Below, piece by piece: positions 34,401 to 46,400 of a stretch of 64,000 nt of DNA; positions within the stretch are counted from its first letter, which is position 1, and each line of letters begins with the position of its first letter. The notes beneath the pieces are model-generated. The model was not told the DNA's origin and did not search any database. It saw nothing but the letters and a program-made list of their open reading frames with translations. Both the position numbers and the translations under genes were made by a program. The stretch is from Galaxea fascicularis (Eukaryota > Cnidaria > Anthozoa > Scleractinia > Euphylliidae): the NCBI GenBank assembly GCA_948470475.1, contig OX419340.1:12943002-13007001 (forward strand), written 5' to 3'.

Positions 34401-37400
34401 AAATGAACATTGATGAAATGTTTACGCGTCTCAAAGAATTCCACACAGGATTTAATAACGAATTGTCTGTAGTTTTACGAAATGATTTATTTCCAGAAAA
34501 AATGCGCACATTTATAAATTTCTTTATTTACCATACTCTTGACAAAACCAGCTCAACTTTGATTTAGCAAAATGTTTGTTGCTGAGGACAAAAGATCGTG
34601 GAAGAGAGGGAGTTAACATAATCCAACAATGACAAAGATCTCACCTGATACACTGAAAACGCAAGAAAATCTTTACTTCCCAAGCTGAAAATTAAAATGT
34701 CAAAAGTAAGAATGTTTCACTGTCACAATCCTACTGCAAAACACAACGCAAAATGCCACATGTTGTATGGATGCAAAATATACATTGCATTTACTCTATG
34801 AAGCCTCTTCCCGGATTAGATGCACCCACCCCTCCCCTAACCCAACAAGTTATAATTGTTAATACGTTAGTGTCAATGTTGGCTTAGGGGAGGGGTAGGT
34901 GCGTAGTTGCCTAGACACTTACATTGATCCCTCTTAAGTCACACCTTTTCAAGGGTAGAACTTTCTGATAAAATCACAGGATTATGACAATAACATTGAC
35001 ATCAACCCACCTTGGTCCCTCTGTGGCAATAATGGCATGCACAAGTGGTCCAGGCCTAAAGTTCATCACTTCTCCTGTTTAAACAAAATAAATCAAATGA
35101 AGAATGATCGCCGCAGTTGTGATCGCAATTTTTACGATTGCGTAAAGAAGCCTGAAAAAAATTCAGGACTTCAACGAGGCTTGAACCCGTGACCTCGCGA
35201 TTCCGGTGCGATGCTCTACCAACTGAGTGAAATAAATACATTACTTTAAACAAAATAAAAACACGACGATGTGATATTAAAAATATGGCATTGTTATTTT
35301 CTGCCCTCTCATTAAGTTAAACGAAAAGGCTGGATCCTGAAAAAGAAGCTTGTCATAAATAAAGCATAGTCGCACAGGCTCGCGTTGAAAAAAAAAACAA
35401 CAACAACAACACGAAACAACCTAACAAGAGCTGCATGTACCAGTGAAGACCGCTTACAGTAAAGAGCTTTTCCCTTGGCTTTTTTTTTACAAGTTCTCAA
35501 AGACAAAAGCGTTAATTTTAAGGAGATGCCATGTCCAAGAAAACAATGAAATATTTCAGTACATGTAGGCCATCTGCTGTGATATTTAAGAATTATTCAC
35601 CAAAGTGGAGCCACAAAGTGGTGAGATAATTACCCACCATCAAACCACAGACGGTTGAAATCATTTTAGTTAACCTGAATTTCATTTTGACCTACAACAT
35701 TGACAGCAGTGAATACTTTTATTCACAATTTATTTTTTGGTACTTTCATACTTGAGTTCTCCATCAAATGATACACATTTCATAAATGAATCTTGTTACC
35801 TCCATGATAATTGGTAGGTTCTTTTGGAGCAGCTTCCCCTTGGGGAAGAAATGAGAATGCTGCCTCAGCTAGGCCAACCAACTGACCATGATCAACACCT
35901 GTCCAGAAACACAAAAACGATTTGAGATAAGCTCAAAGTAAGCAAGAACGACTGGTATAAAAAAAGCTTTATCACAAAGCCTCAAGATTCTGTACACATA
36001 AACCAGGTGGTGGATGGATAAAAAAATATAGGATCTGCATAGAGAACAAAACAAACTATTTCTGATCCTTTCCACTTGATTTCAGTTGAGAAAATACATA
36101 ATAATTGCACAGCTAGCCTGAGTATCAGGCGTTTCTAGGGTGGGGAAGGCAAAAAGAGCGAGAAAGCGAAGGAAGAAACGCCTGACACAAACAGCCTCTC
36201 AGAAGCCTTCCACCCCCAAACAGCGCGTGTTATAATTAGCCAATCAAAATCACTTCCGGTAACTGTCATGTGTCATGCGAGTAAACTTCAATATGGCGTC
36301 TGTAACCCTTGCGCTGGAAGCTTGACTTCCGGTTGACTCACGTGACGTTTCTTATTGTCTTTTGACCAACTAGCGTAACATCCAGAATCTGGATGTTGGA
36401 CACAAGCGAATCAATGGCTTTGTGTCAGGCCCTTCTCCTCTTCCTTCCCCTCGTCCCCGCTTCCCTGATAGGGCCTGATACTCAGGTCATTGCACAGCTA
36501 ATTCAACAAGCTGTGCAATTATTGTAAATTCCATCACAAAGACTGCCATTCAGTTATGAGCTGCTCAATGGATTGAGTTTCAACAGTAAAGCTCTCACAG
36601 CTAGTAAAATTCCTGGCTGCTTATGACAGCTCTAATCACTAGAAATACATGTACATGCCAAACATAACAAAGAATCGTATTTACTGCAGTTTTAATTTGT
36701 TTTTACATGATTATTTTTTCCTGTACTTACCCACTCCTACAAGAGCCAAGCGCTTTCCAACATAACACTCACTGGTGTAGCTTTTCAGCTGAAAACAATG
36801 GGTAACAGTAATGTAAAAGACGTTTCCAAGTTGTAAAGCAACTCTAGCGAAATGATACAAAACGCTGACACATGTTGTAAGGCCTAGATAGAACCCATAA
36901 CTAAAACAGAACACATATGTACGCAATTATATGCAATTGCAAAAAAAAGCCTGGAAAAATTCAGGACTTTAACGGGGTTTGAACCCGTGACCTCATGATA
37001 CCAGTGCGTACAAAACTGTGAGGATCAGTCTTCATTTTGATATTAAAGATTTGTTGTTGTTGTTGTAGAAATTAAGTGAAGTATTTTTTTGGACTTTAAC
37101 AATTGACAACTTAATAAAGAGTGACTGCTTAATATGCAGCTGCTTAAAACAGATTTGACAGTATCTGACACACAATAAAAACATCAAAACAAAAATATAA
37201 TGATACACATGCATATACAAGTGAACAATACAGGGTGTTTCAAAGTTCGTGGACACTTCTATACAAATAAATGATAGCAGCATGGAACTTGAAAGCTAGC
37301 TCACTTATGTTTGCTAGTGGTATGTTTCGCCAGGCTTGCTGTAACCTTGATTTTAGTCCTCCCATCATCTTAATTAGGAATCGGATCTCTGTATGCAGCT

Positions 37401-40400
37401 TCATCAATGGTGCTCCATAGGTTTTCAATGGGGTTAAGATCAGGCCCCAGATGTTCAAAGGCTGGATAGCACTATCCACCAGGCCCCAGTTGTTCAAACG
37501 TTGGATAGCACTATCCACCGGATAAATCACTATCCAGCGGATAAGTATTGGGAAAGCTAATTGCACTATCCACTGGATAGATATTTATCCGGTAGATATC
37601 GCTATCCAGCCTTTGAACAACCGGGGCCAGATGAATATCTATCCAATGGTTTGTGCAATTTGCTTTTTCAATACTTACCCGCTGGATAGCAATTTATGCG
37701 GTGGATAGCGCTATCCAACGTTTGAACAACTGGGTCAGGTGAATTTGCTGTCCACTAATCTTTTTTGGATAAAATTTGGGAGGTTTTTCTAGCAACCACT
37801 GCCAGGTTGCTTTCACCGTATGATTTGGCGCGCCATCTTCATTTTACCGGCTCTTCTGTTGTAGATTTACGGCTGAAAACAGGCTTCACTTCTTTCTCAA
37901 GAATTTTTGTGATATCTTGATATTACTCTGCCGTTACAGTATGTCCTCGCGGGATATGTAAAATGTAACGAAGTAAGGCCGTGGCCTGTCATGCCACCCA
38001 AAACCATCCATTTGGTGCTTCTTTTAACTTGGTACAATGGCGGAACTTGACTCTCCTGTGAACTCCATACGACATCGTTTTTAGGGTTGGGAAAATGGAC
38101 AAGGTATTCAGGGCACTCATCACTAAAGAGAAAGTTTTCCCATTCATCTGCTGAAAATTTACGATATTTGCGAGCGAATACTAAGCGAACTTTCCGCTGG
38201 TTGTTGGTCAGAAGTGGGAGCTTTTTTTGTCTCAAAGGTTTCCATCCTTTTCTTGACATTATACATGTATCTCCACAATGTTGCTGCAGATCCAGGCAGA
38301 CCTTTCTTCTTCAGTTGTTTGCCGATTCTTCTTCCTCTTTTATACTTTGCTCTTTCTATAACTTTCTTTGTGGTTTGTTAAGGACTATTGGTCGTCCACT
38401 TTTTGGCTTATCGTAAAACTCTTGTGAGCTTGACCAATTCGATACCCAGCTCTTGCTTTTTTGCAATATTTTAGCCATTTCTCCCACAGATACTCCAGAC
38501 AATCGTAAAATTGCTGCCTGTGTTGTTAAATAGACTGCTTTTTGAGGGTTCATAATATATTGCAAATTATATCAAGACGTTGAAAATCTAATTGCTACTG
38601 AAAACAGACAAAAATGGCAGGAAAGTACAGAAAATGCACACCACACAGATTTGCACCTATTAGCAGGGAAACATTTTATTTCAACACGTTTTTTTTAATC
38701 CGACTCATAGAATAGTTCTGAAAATTGACAAACAATGTAAGAAACTGGAGAGAAATATAAAAAATCTGGATGAAGTATAGACCTTTCGAAATGTCCACAA
38801 ACTTTTGAAACTCCCTGTACAATATATTAACATTCAGACATAAGGGTACATGAAGTGGTACAAAGAAAGTGCTTGGACACACAAGGCAAAGTTACAATGT
38901 TGCTCCAAGGTATAAACATTCTCAAGTGCAAACGCATGCAAGGTTTGATAAAAAAATAAGCAAAACTGAACAGCTGATACAGAAGCAGGCACTTGTGCCC
39001 CTAAATTCTTACCAAGTCAGGGCTAAATGCACCAGTTCTGTGAGGTAAGCAGTAAAGGGAATTTCCCAATGTTTTTCTGAAATTGACAAAGCATGACAAG
39101 TGTGACATTGTGAACAACAAATTATAGACAGTTAAAGCACATTTAAAAATACCCACTTATGAAAATTAATACATTATAGCAATTTGGCAATCCGTTATAC
39201 AAACAAAGACCAGACCACGCCACTGCCAAGAACTATGTCCCTGGCACTCTTTGCGATCAGTGTGTGGTAATCAGATGGTATAAAGCCCTTTCTAGATACC
39301 ATTACTCCTACAGTATGAAGCATTATGACCCACAAACCAATTGTTAATTGAAACCCCTATAATTACAGTCTTTCCCGTAAAACCGTGAACACCAGAAAAA
39401 TTTGTGGAATGTTTATTGTTTCGCGACCAATCAGAAGCAACATGTCAAACCACAACCTAATTACCGTTACTGTTTGTGGTTTAGTTTTCTCACGCGTGAT
39501 TGACTTTTTACTTGAAACACAATAACATTCCATAGACTATGATAGATATTTCAGGTGTTCACGGTTTTACGGGAAAGACTGTAAGTCTAAACTGATGAAG
39601 TACAAACAGACCTGAAGGCAATTCTGTGCAACTCCTCCACTACATCTATAGTAACAGATAACAACAGCAAAGGAATTCAGTACAAACTATGCTTAAACAG
39701 GTTGTGATATTACCTCCATTTAAGAGGATGTTCACACTAATTAAAACCACCTAAGTCTTTTTATTTGTTTACACAGGATGCAGATTTTGGTAACAATTTT
39801 GTGTTGTTAAGTGTTGCTGAGTTCGCTGCTATTAAAAGCAGAATGGATCAGTTTTTGTGCTCCTCTAGGTGAAATGTGAACGGGTAGGGAACTTCTCCAT
39901 GCCATGCAGACACACAGAAAAAATTACAGACAAATGTATGAGAAAGTAACAATTTTAAAGCAGTTAGGAACCTCAGATTTTCACATTTAAATCCTTTGGC
40001 TAGTAACTTCAGTTTCCAATTCATAAATTTTTCTACATTCAAGGCTCTTACAAGTTATTTGACATGAGAGTTCCTATATAAACAGTTATTTCTGAGGTGT
40101 TTGCCTACCCATCAATATGGCATCGGAAACTGTGACAAGGTCTTTTGGCTTTTCTTTTCAATCCAAGACATTTCAGCCATCTTTTAAGTGTTCGTACACA
40201 CATTTTGGAGAAGACCCACAATAGGTTCATACAGATAAAAATTATATAGCCATGGTGAAAATAGTGCTTTATCACTTGATTTTCATTTTGTTCAGCCACA
40301 TATTTATCGCAGATACTCTCTAGAGTTTCCAAAGTGCAACAAAAGCTACAAAACATCACAAATACTTGCTTGTTTTGAAAAAGAGAAGAACTCTACCCAG

Positions 40401-43400
40401 TCCGTCTGACAGTGCGGGTGCGCATTATATCTTTGTTTTTTATTTGCAGTGCTATTCTTTTTATTGGCAGCATTCGCTTTATTTGTAGCGTGTCCCTTGT
40501 GGGCCAATCGTAGTAATCCAACCAACAACTGCTTTAACTACATTGTTGGCTTACATGTTACCTGCTAATATATAGCTGCAGATAATATCCACTAACAAAA
40601 ACAACTAGAACATGCAGACACATTATATTGGAATGCATACTTGTTTGTGGCTGGGTGTCCTTCATGGCAATATCTTGCTTTAAATGCTTGACTGCCCTCT
40701 CAAGCTGAAAAATAATGCTTCACTGAGTCACATTCTTATAAAAAATAGTTATTATCTTGGTAGGAGCCATTGTCCTGGCTTTCCTGTTAGGTGGTGCTAC
40801 ATTGTACGTTTGGAAATTTACTTTGTGCAAATGCACCTTACTCCAAAATGGCTCTCATTCTAATATTCTCTTGTTTTTTCAAATAAGCTTCATGGTAAAA
40901 CATTGTTTGAATTTTGCTTTTACAAAGGAGGCAACAAGGGAAAAAAACAAAACTAAAGAATATTAGACTGGGCGCCATTTTGGAATACGGTTTACAGTAT
41001 TTTAAGGGTGTAATGGTGTTGAGAAAGGTTGTGTTGCATTCTTAAGAATTTTGTTGCAATAACGAATACAATGACCTTAAACTCTAAACAGTTATTTTAA
41101 AGGTCAAGTATCTTTTCTTATTTATTAGTTAACTTAATCTTATATTACCAATAAGTTAACTCTAAGGTACAAATGAAGATGTTGTTGTTGAAGAAGAAAC
41201 TACTTCAACTGTTTGCAACAGTTATGGTAGAAATACTAACAACAAACTGTTTACAGTACAAAACAGAGTAACATGCTCCTTGCAAATTTCTTCAATACTG
41301 CAATTATATCATTTTTAACTAACTCAACATTACCTAAGGAAACTAAGGAAACGCTGGATTTCTATGTGATAAACCTATAAATTCAAGGGGTAAAAATTTG
41401 ATCATAGTAGCACTTTCAGTTCAGCCTGTACATGTAATCAAATTCTCACCTCCCATGGGTAAAATGCTGGTTCATTCACAATGCTGGCCAGATTTTCAAT
41501 AACAAATTCCCTGAAGCAAAGAGGGTAAGAAAATTGTGACATTAAAACAAATTAGGCTGGCTCATGTCATAAAAACAATAATTATGTTATGTCATTATTA
41601 ACTAGCAACTTGCCCAGAGGCATACATGTACTTCACAATTTTAAACAATCATAAAAGAATACCACACAAATTAATTTGTGTTTTCCAGGCAATCTGAACC
41701 CCATAGAATAATGGGAACTGTGGTGTTTTGGGCCAGCCGCCAATATGCATGGAACATGCATACTTACTGTATGTGCCATTCCAAAACATGCTGTTCGAAT
41801 CAAAGACATGACAGGCGCCATGGGCAAGAATATGGTAGTGGGTTTAACCACTTACAACTGGAAATTTACCAAATGGTAACGAGTGTGAGTATTAGCAGCT
41901 ATCAACAGCTCAGTCTGGGCTCATCAGCATGGCATAACTACATGTAATACTGCCTTTCAAGGGGTGGTCTACAATCACAGACAAAACCTGTTGAGACAAT
42001 TATTTTGTTTTCAGACAAATCAAAGCGTCCTTTTTCACCTGACATGAAAAAAAAAACCACCCTCTCCCCTTTCCCTTTGTCAATGTTGGTCTATGTTTTT
42101 TAAGCCACAAAACAGAAAGGGGGAGGAAAAGTAGTATACACAAGTCTGGATTTAAAAGAAGTGTATGTTTTGCTTAGTTGTCTCAACAGTTTTGACTGTG
42201 ATTGAAGGGTTGCTTTGTCGCTCTAGGGTGCACAGTGATTGACTATTTTCTTTAAAAATACTCCAACATTAGGAGTCATAGATAATCAGTTGACCTAACT
42301 GTGGTCTTGATAAGGTCATCTGCAACTAACAGTGTTCCATCAAGTACAGTGTACGCATCCACGTTGCATGTTGCGAGATTACATGAGGTACTTTAGGTTA
42401 TGACAAAAACTCAAATCTCCCTCAAGAAAATACTATCAGTTAATCACCAGAGTGGTAAATCTGCTGTTAGAAATTTGAAATGCGGGCTGCAGAAAACTTA
42501 ACGTGATTCACATTTAGCAGTTGTCACATGACCTGAAAAAACTATCATGTGCCTAGAATTCGTTTCTTTGCTGCCATGGCATTTAACAAGTATGATTTTG
42601 ATGAAAGAGGAGGAATGGGCCATTTCCGAGTTTGCTTGAGCCTCTATTTCAAAGTGAGTCAGAGTCCGAAAGTTTTGTGACGGTAATAAGTTCAGCATTC
42701 CATATGAGCGAAAACTCATTTTCATTACAAAGACTTCGCACTTAGACTCGCTTTGAAATAGAGGCTCAAGCGATCTAGGAAATGGCCTATTGAAAGGACA
42801 GATTATTGACAAAATTTTTGAAACTGGTGGCAATGGGATGTTGGGAAACTTTCTCACAGAGTGGACAGAAATTACGGAAAAATTTGGTGTTCTATCTCCT
42901 CGTTAATTGCTTACTGAGCAAGCACCTGGTGGAGAATATTTCTTTGGATCTTGTGTCAATATTTTTAGGGCCACATGATGAGAAACAAACAATCTCAATT
43001 TTGAAATTCTAATAGCAGAGTTACCACCCTGGTGATTTTGATAGTACAGGTGTAATTTGAGCTATTGGTAACTATTAAAGTGGGGTTGGAAAAGGTAGCA
43101 AACTTACAAGTTGTTACGAAGACAGTCTGAGGAATAGATGAGGTGTTCCCTGTTGCATGTTGCCCTACAACAATGTACATACATGTATAATGTTGCACTT
43201 TAATCAATCAGCTAAAAGTGGTTTTTGAAATCCAGAAAACCTTCAAATCTTTAAACTTTTTTCGTTCCCTTAGTAAGGCTGTGCTCTAAGAAAAGTAGTT
43301 GGGCACCCAAAATCTCTAAAGCCTTGAAATCCAAGGCATCCAGCATATACATCTGGTGTGAAAGCTAATATTTCCTGCTCTCCCAACAGCAAAAGTAAAT

Positions 43401-46400
43401 CACCAGAGGCAACTGGATGCCACTACATGTAGTGTTTAATCTAGGCTGCGTCTTTGCATGATTGACGCGGCAAATTTTACTCTGATGCGAAATAAATTAT
43501 TGTGAGGATAAACTGATGCAGAAAAGTGAACAAAAAGTTAAACAAATTTCCTGTTGCAGAATTACAAAAATAGAATTACATAATAGTGGGTAATGGATGA
43601 AAGGCAAAAACTCAAACTACATGTATTTGTATGATGATTCTGTAGACTCTTTCTGTGGCAGGCCTTTGACTGAATATTATTTTCCGAGGAAGAGTGGAGC
43701 TCACTTAAACACTCCTTGCAGAACTTGCAGACATATTTGGTTGCTCATACATGGTTCAAGTTCTTTCAATTTATTAATACACTGTTTTCAATTTACTATT
43801 ATGCCTCATTCATTCTTCATTATTGATGAAGATTAATGACAACGACCCAACAACCCAGCTTTCTTTGTTGATAAGAGAACGATGGTACCTGGTGAAAATT
43901 ATGAGGAAAACAGGGAGAGTTTGCCTTCAACAAGTGTTTCAAGGCACACCACTGAAAAAAACACGTTCACACGGCTGGTATACGATGGCCTAGGGGTGGG
44001 GTGGGTAGCATATTCCCAGCAATTTTTGGAACCTGGGTCAGCTGAAAGTATTTACAACAGTTCTTTCTCAAGTATTGCAAAATGATACGAAATAACTCCT
44101 TAACTTAGCTGACCCGGGCAATTTTGGAAATCACCCAACTTAAAATATTGTATGGGACATTTGACCCACTTTGACTAATTTCTAGATTGAACACTGTACA
44201 TGTAGAGCACAGCCTGCTCTAGGAAATCACTATGAACAATAAAGCTAGTCACCCAAGTAATGCGCATTACTATGTGGTTCCAGAAAAATTACCCCTACAC
44301 CCCATGAAAGATTTTTTTGGTTTTGCATACCCCACTTGACTGAAAATTCTAATTTAGCTTTAACCACCCCCTTCTCCCTCTCGTTATCAAGGTCTTGGAT
44401 CTCGGGGATAATGTAATTAACACAATGTACTAAGATTGATTTAGCCTCTCATTGTCAAGGTCTTGGATCTCGGGGATAACGTAATTTACACAATGTACTG
44501 AGATTGATCTAGCCAGATTGAATAACATGAACTACAGTGTAAACATCACAAGACAAACACTTCACATACTCTAGACTTGCACCACTGTGTTGAAGTCCTC
44601 TTGCAATTACGAATCCTGAACGTTGATCATTACCCTGATGAGATAAAAACATTTCAAAAACTTTCCAAATCAAGCACTGAAAACAAAATAATATTACCAT
44701 AAATCTACACATAATTTATCATTTAAACAAACAGTCCATGGAATGACAAAACTGTAAACATGAGTACTATCATGGTTGCTTTTGTGTTTGCTTGTAATTA
44801 GAACTAGCCATTTTATACTCAACCAAAAACAAAAGATAACAAATGAGAAAAATTGATACTAAGGTTGTCGTGGTAAGCTGTCAAAAGCTTTTTACTTTCA
44901 AACAAACTAAACTGTCGACTCTCCTGATGAGATGTGTGAAAAACTAATCACGCAAAAAGTTCTTTCTTTTTTTTAGCTTGAAACTCAAGTGCTCTACTCA
45001 ATGCTCAATGCACTTGACTCAAGCCTTGATACTCAAAATATTTGAGAATTGAGTCGTGAAGATCAAGTTTCGAGGGACTGTCACCTTACTTTTGAGTGGT
45101 ACTGTAGGACTTTTTAATTAATAGTGCTTATACTCTCACAAAGCACGAAGAGAAAAAAAAAGCTACAATCACAGACAAAAGTAGTTGAGACACTCCCCGA
45201 AAAAAAGCCTTTTTCGTTAACCATGTGAGTTTTTCAATCTCCCATTTCTCACATTTTGACCCCCTACCGCCTAGTTGAACATTGAAAAGGGGGAGAGGGT
45301 TTTTTTTTTTTTAATAAGGGATGGATGCTGATAGAAAGCACTGTTTTGCTGAAATGAGTCAACACTTTTGTCCATGATTGTAGGTTGATAGAAACCAACA
45401 CAATAATTTACATGTACAGCTGTATGTTGGCCTGGTGTGGGAGATGTTCTCACTACAGTTGTAAATCCCTCCAAGCCTCTTTTACTGTAGCACTGAGACA
45501 GAATGATTGTTGTGTAGAGTTGTAAAAACTACAAAACAGTTTTAATTTGTTTAACTCCAGAGTCAAGACTTGAAAAATCCTTACGGGTTCCTTGTGCTGC
45601 ATCTATTCTTCAGTTCACAGTGATACTTGTATGACTTTGTATATCTACTTGTGAGACTAAGCCTTTTCAAAAAAACACCTGCACATACCAAAAATGCAGC
45701 ACTGCGCAGCATGTGAGTGATACCCAATGTGCTTGGTGTCTCGTGGCGACTAGCAGCATTGATAAATAATCCTACTCTACTCTTGGGAGAATGTGTTTCC
45801 AGTGAAACTACCTTGAGACCATTTTCCAAAGTAGAAACCTGCAGAGAAAGGAAGGCAGAGTGGTATTACTTTACAGCGTGTACATGAACACTAATTAATT
45901 TATAATCATCTGGAGGTTGCAAGTTATAAGGAAATGCCAGGTCTGTTAATTATTTTTAAACTAGGTGGGAAAGTAAAATAAGCAGCAGGGACTCCTTTTT
46001 CCTGGTGCTAGTGCTTTGTTATTCTATCAGAGAAGCTGGGGTTTGCATCCATAAAAGCCAGGGAAAATCCCCAACCCCTGGCCCTTTGTGACAGCCCTGA
46101 GAATGCCACTCAGGGAAAGCACTGTTTAGGCTGATTTCTAAAATGAGAAATGAAGATTACACTACGATCTTGATACACTATGTTCATATTCACTTATTTC
46201 TAAAAAATGTCCTTGATAGAGCCAGTCAGGTGAAGAGTTAGGAAAGATTTCTGCACATCCTCATCACTGTCATACTAACCCGGTTCCAAAAACAAAATAG
46301 TTTAAGTCACAAAATGCATGTATGATCAATGTATGGGGCTGTGCAGGAATCTTGCCAGGCTTTCAAGCTCTTGGTTGATATGCTGCAGTGGTATTTCCTG

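Larger units (their letters stand above)
37231..38817 (-). mobile_element. mariner/Tc1-type transposon, degraded, with nested MITE
   Basis: The ends 'cagggtgtttcaaagttcgt' and, inverted at the right, 'cagggagtttcaaaagtttg' continue into 'ggacac/att'. The flanks are TA at 37229-37230 and 38818-38819. That is the TA-duplicating signature of the Tc1/mariner superfamily. It lies in a UQCRC2 intron, and its transposase is transcribed in the same direction as the gene. Confidence 0.85.

Noticed and set aside
37032..37283. minus-strand hydrophobic frame
   Set aside because: It is AT-rich intron DNA of UQCRC2 running into the mariner end, and composition explains the hydrophobic reading.
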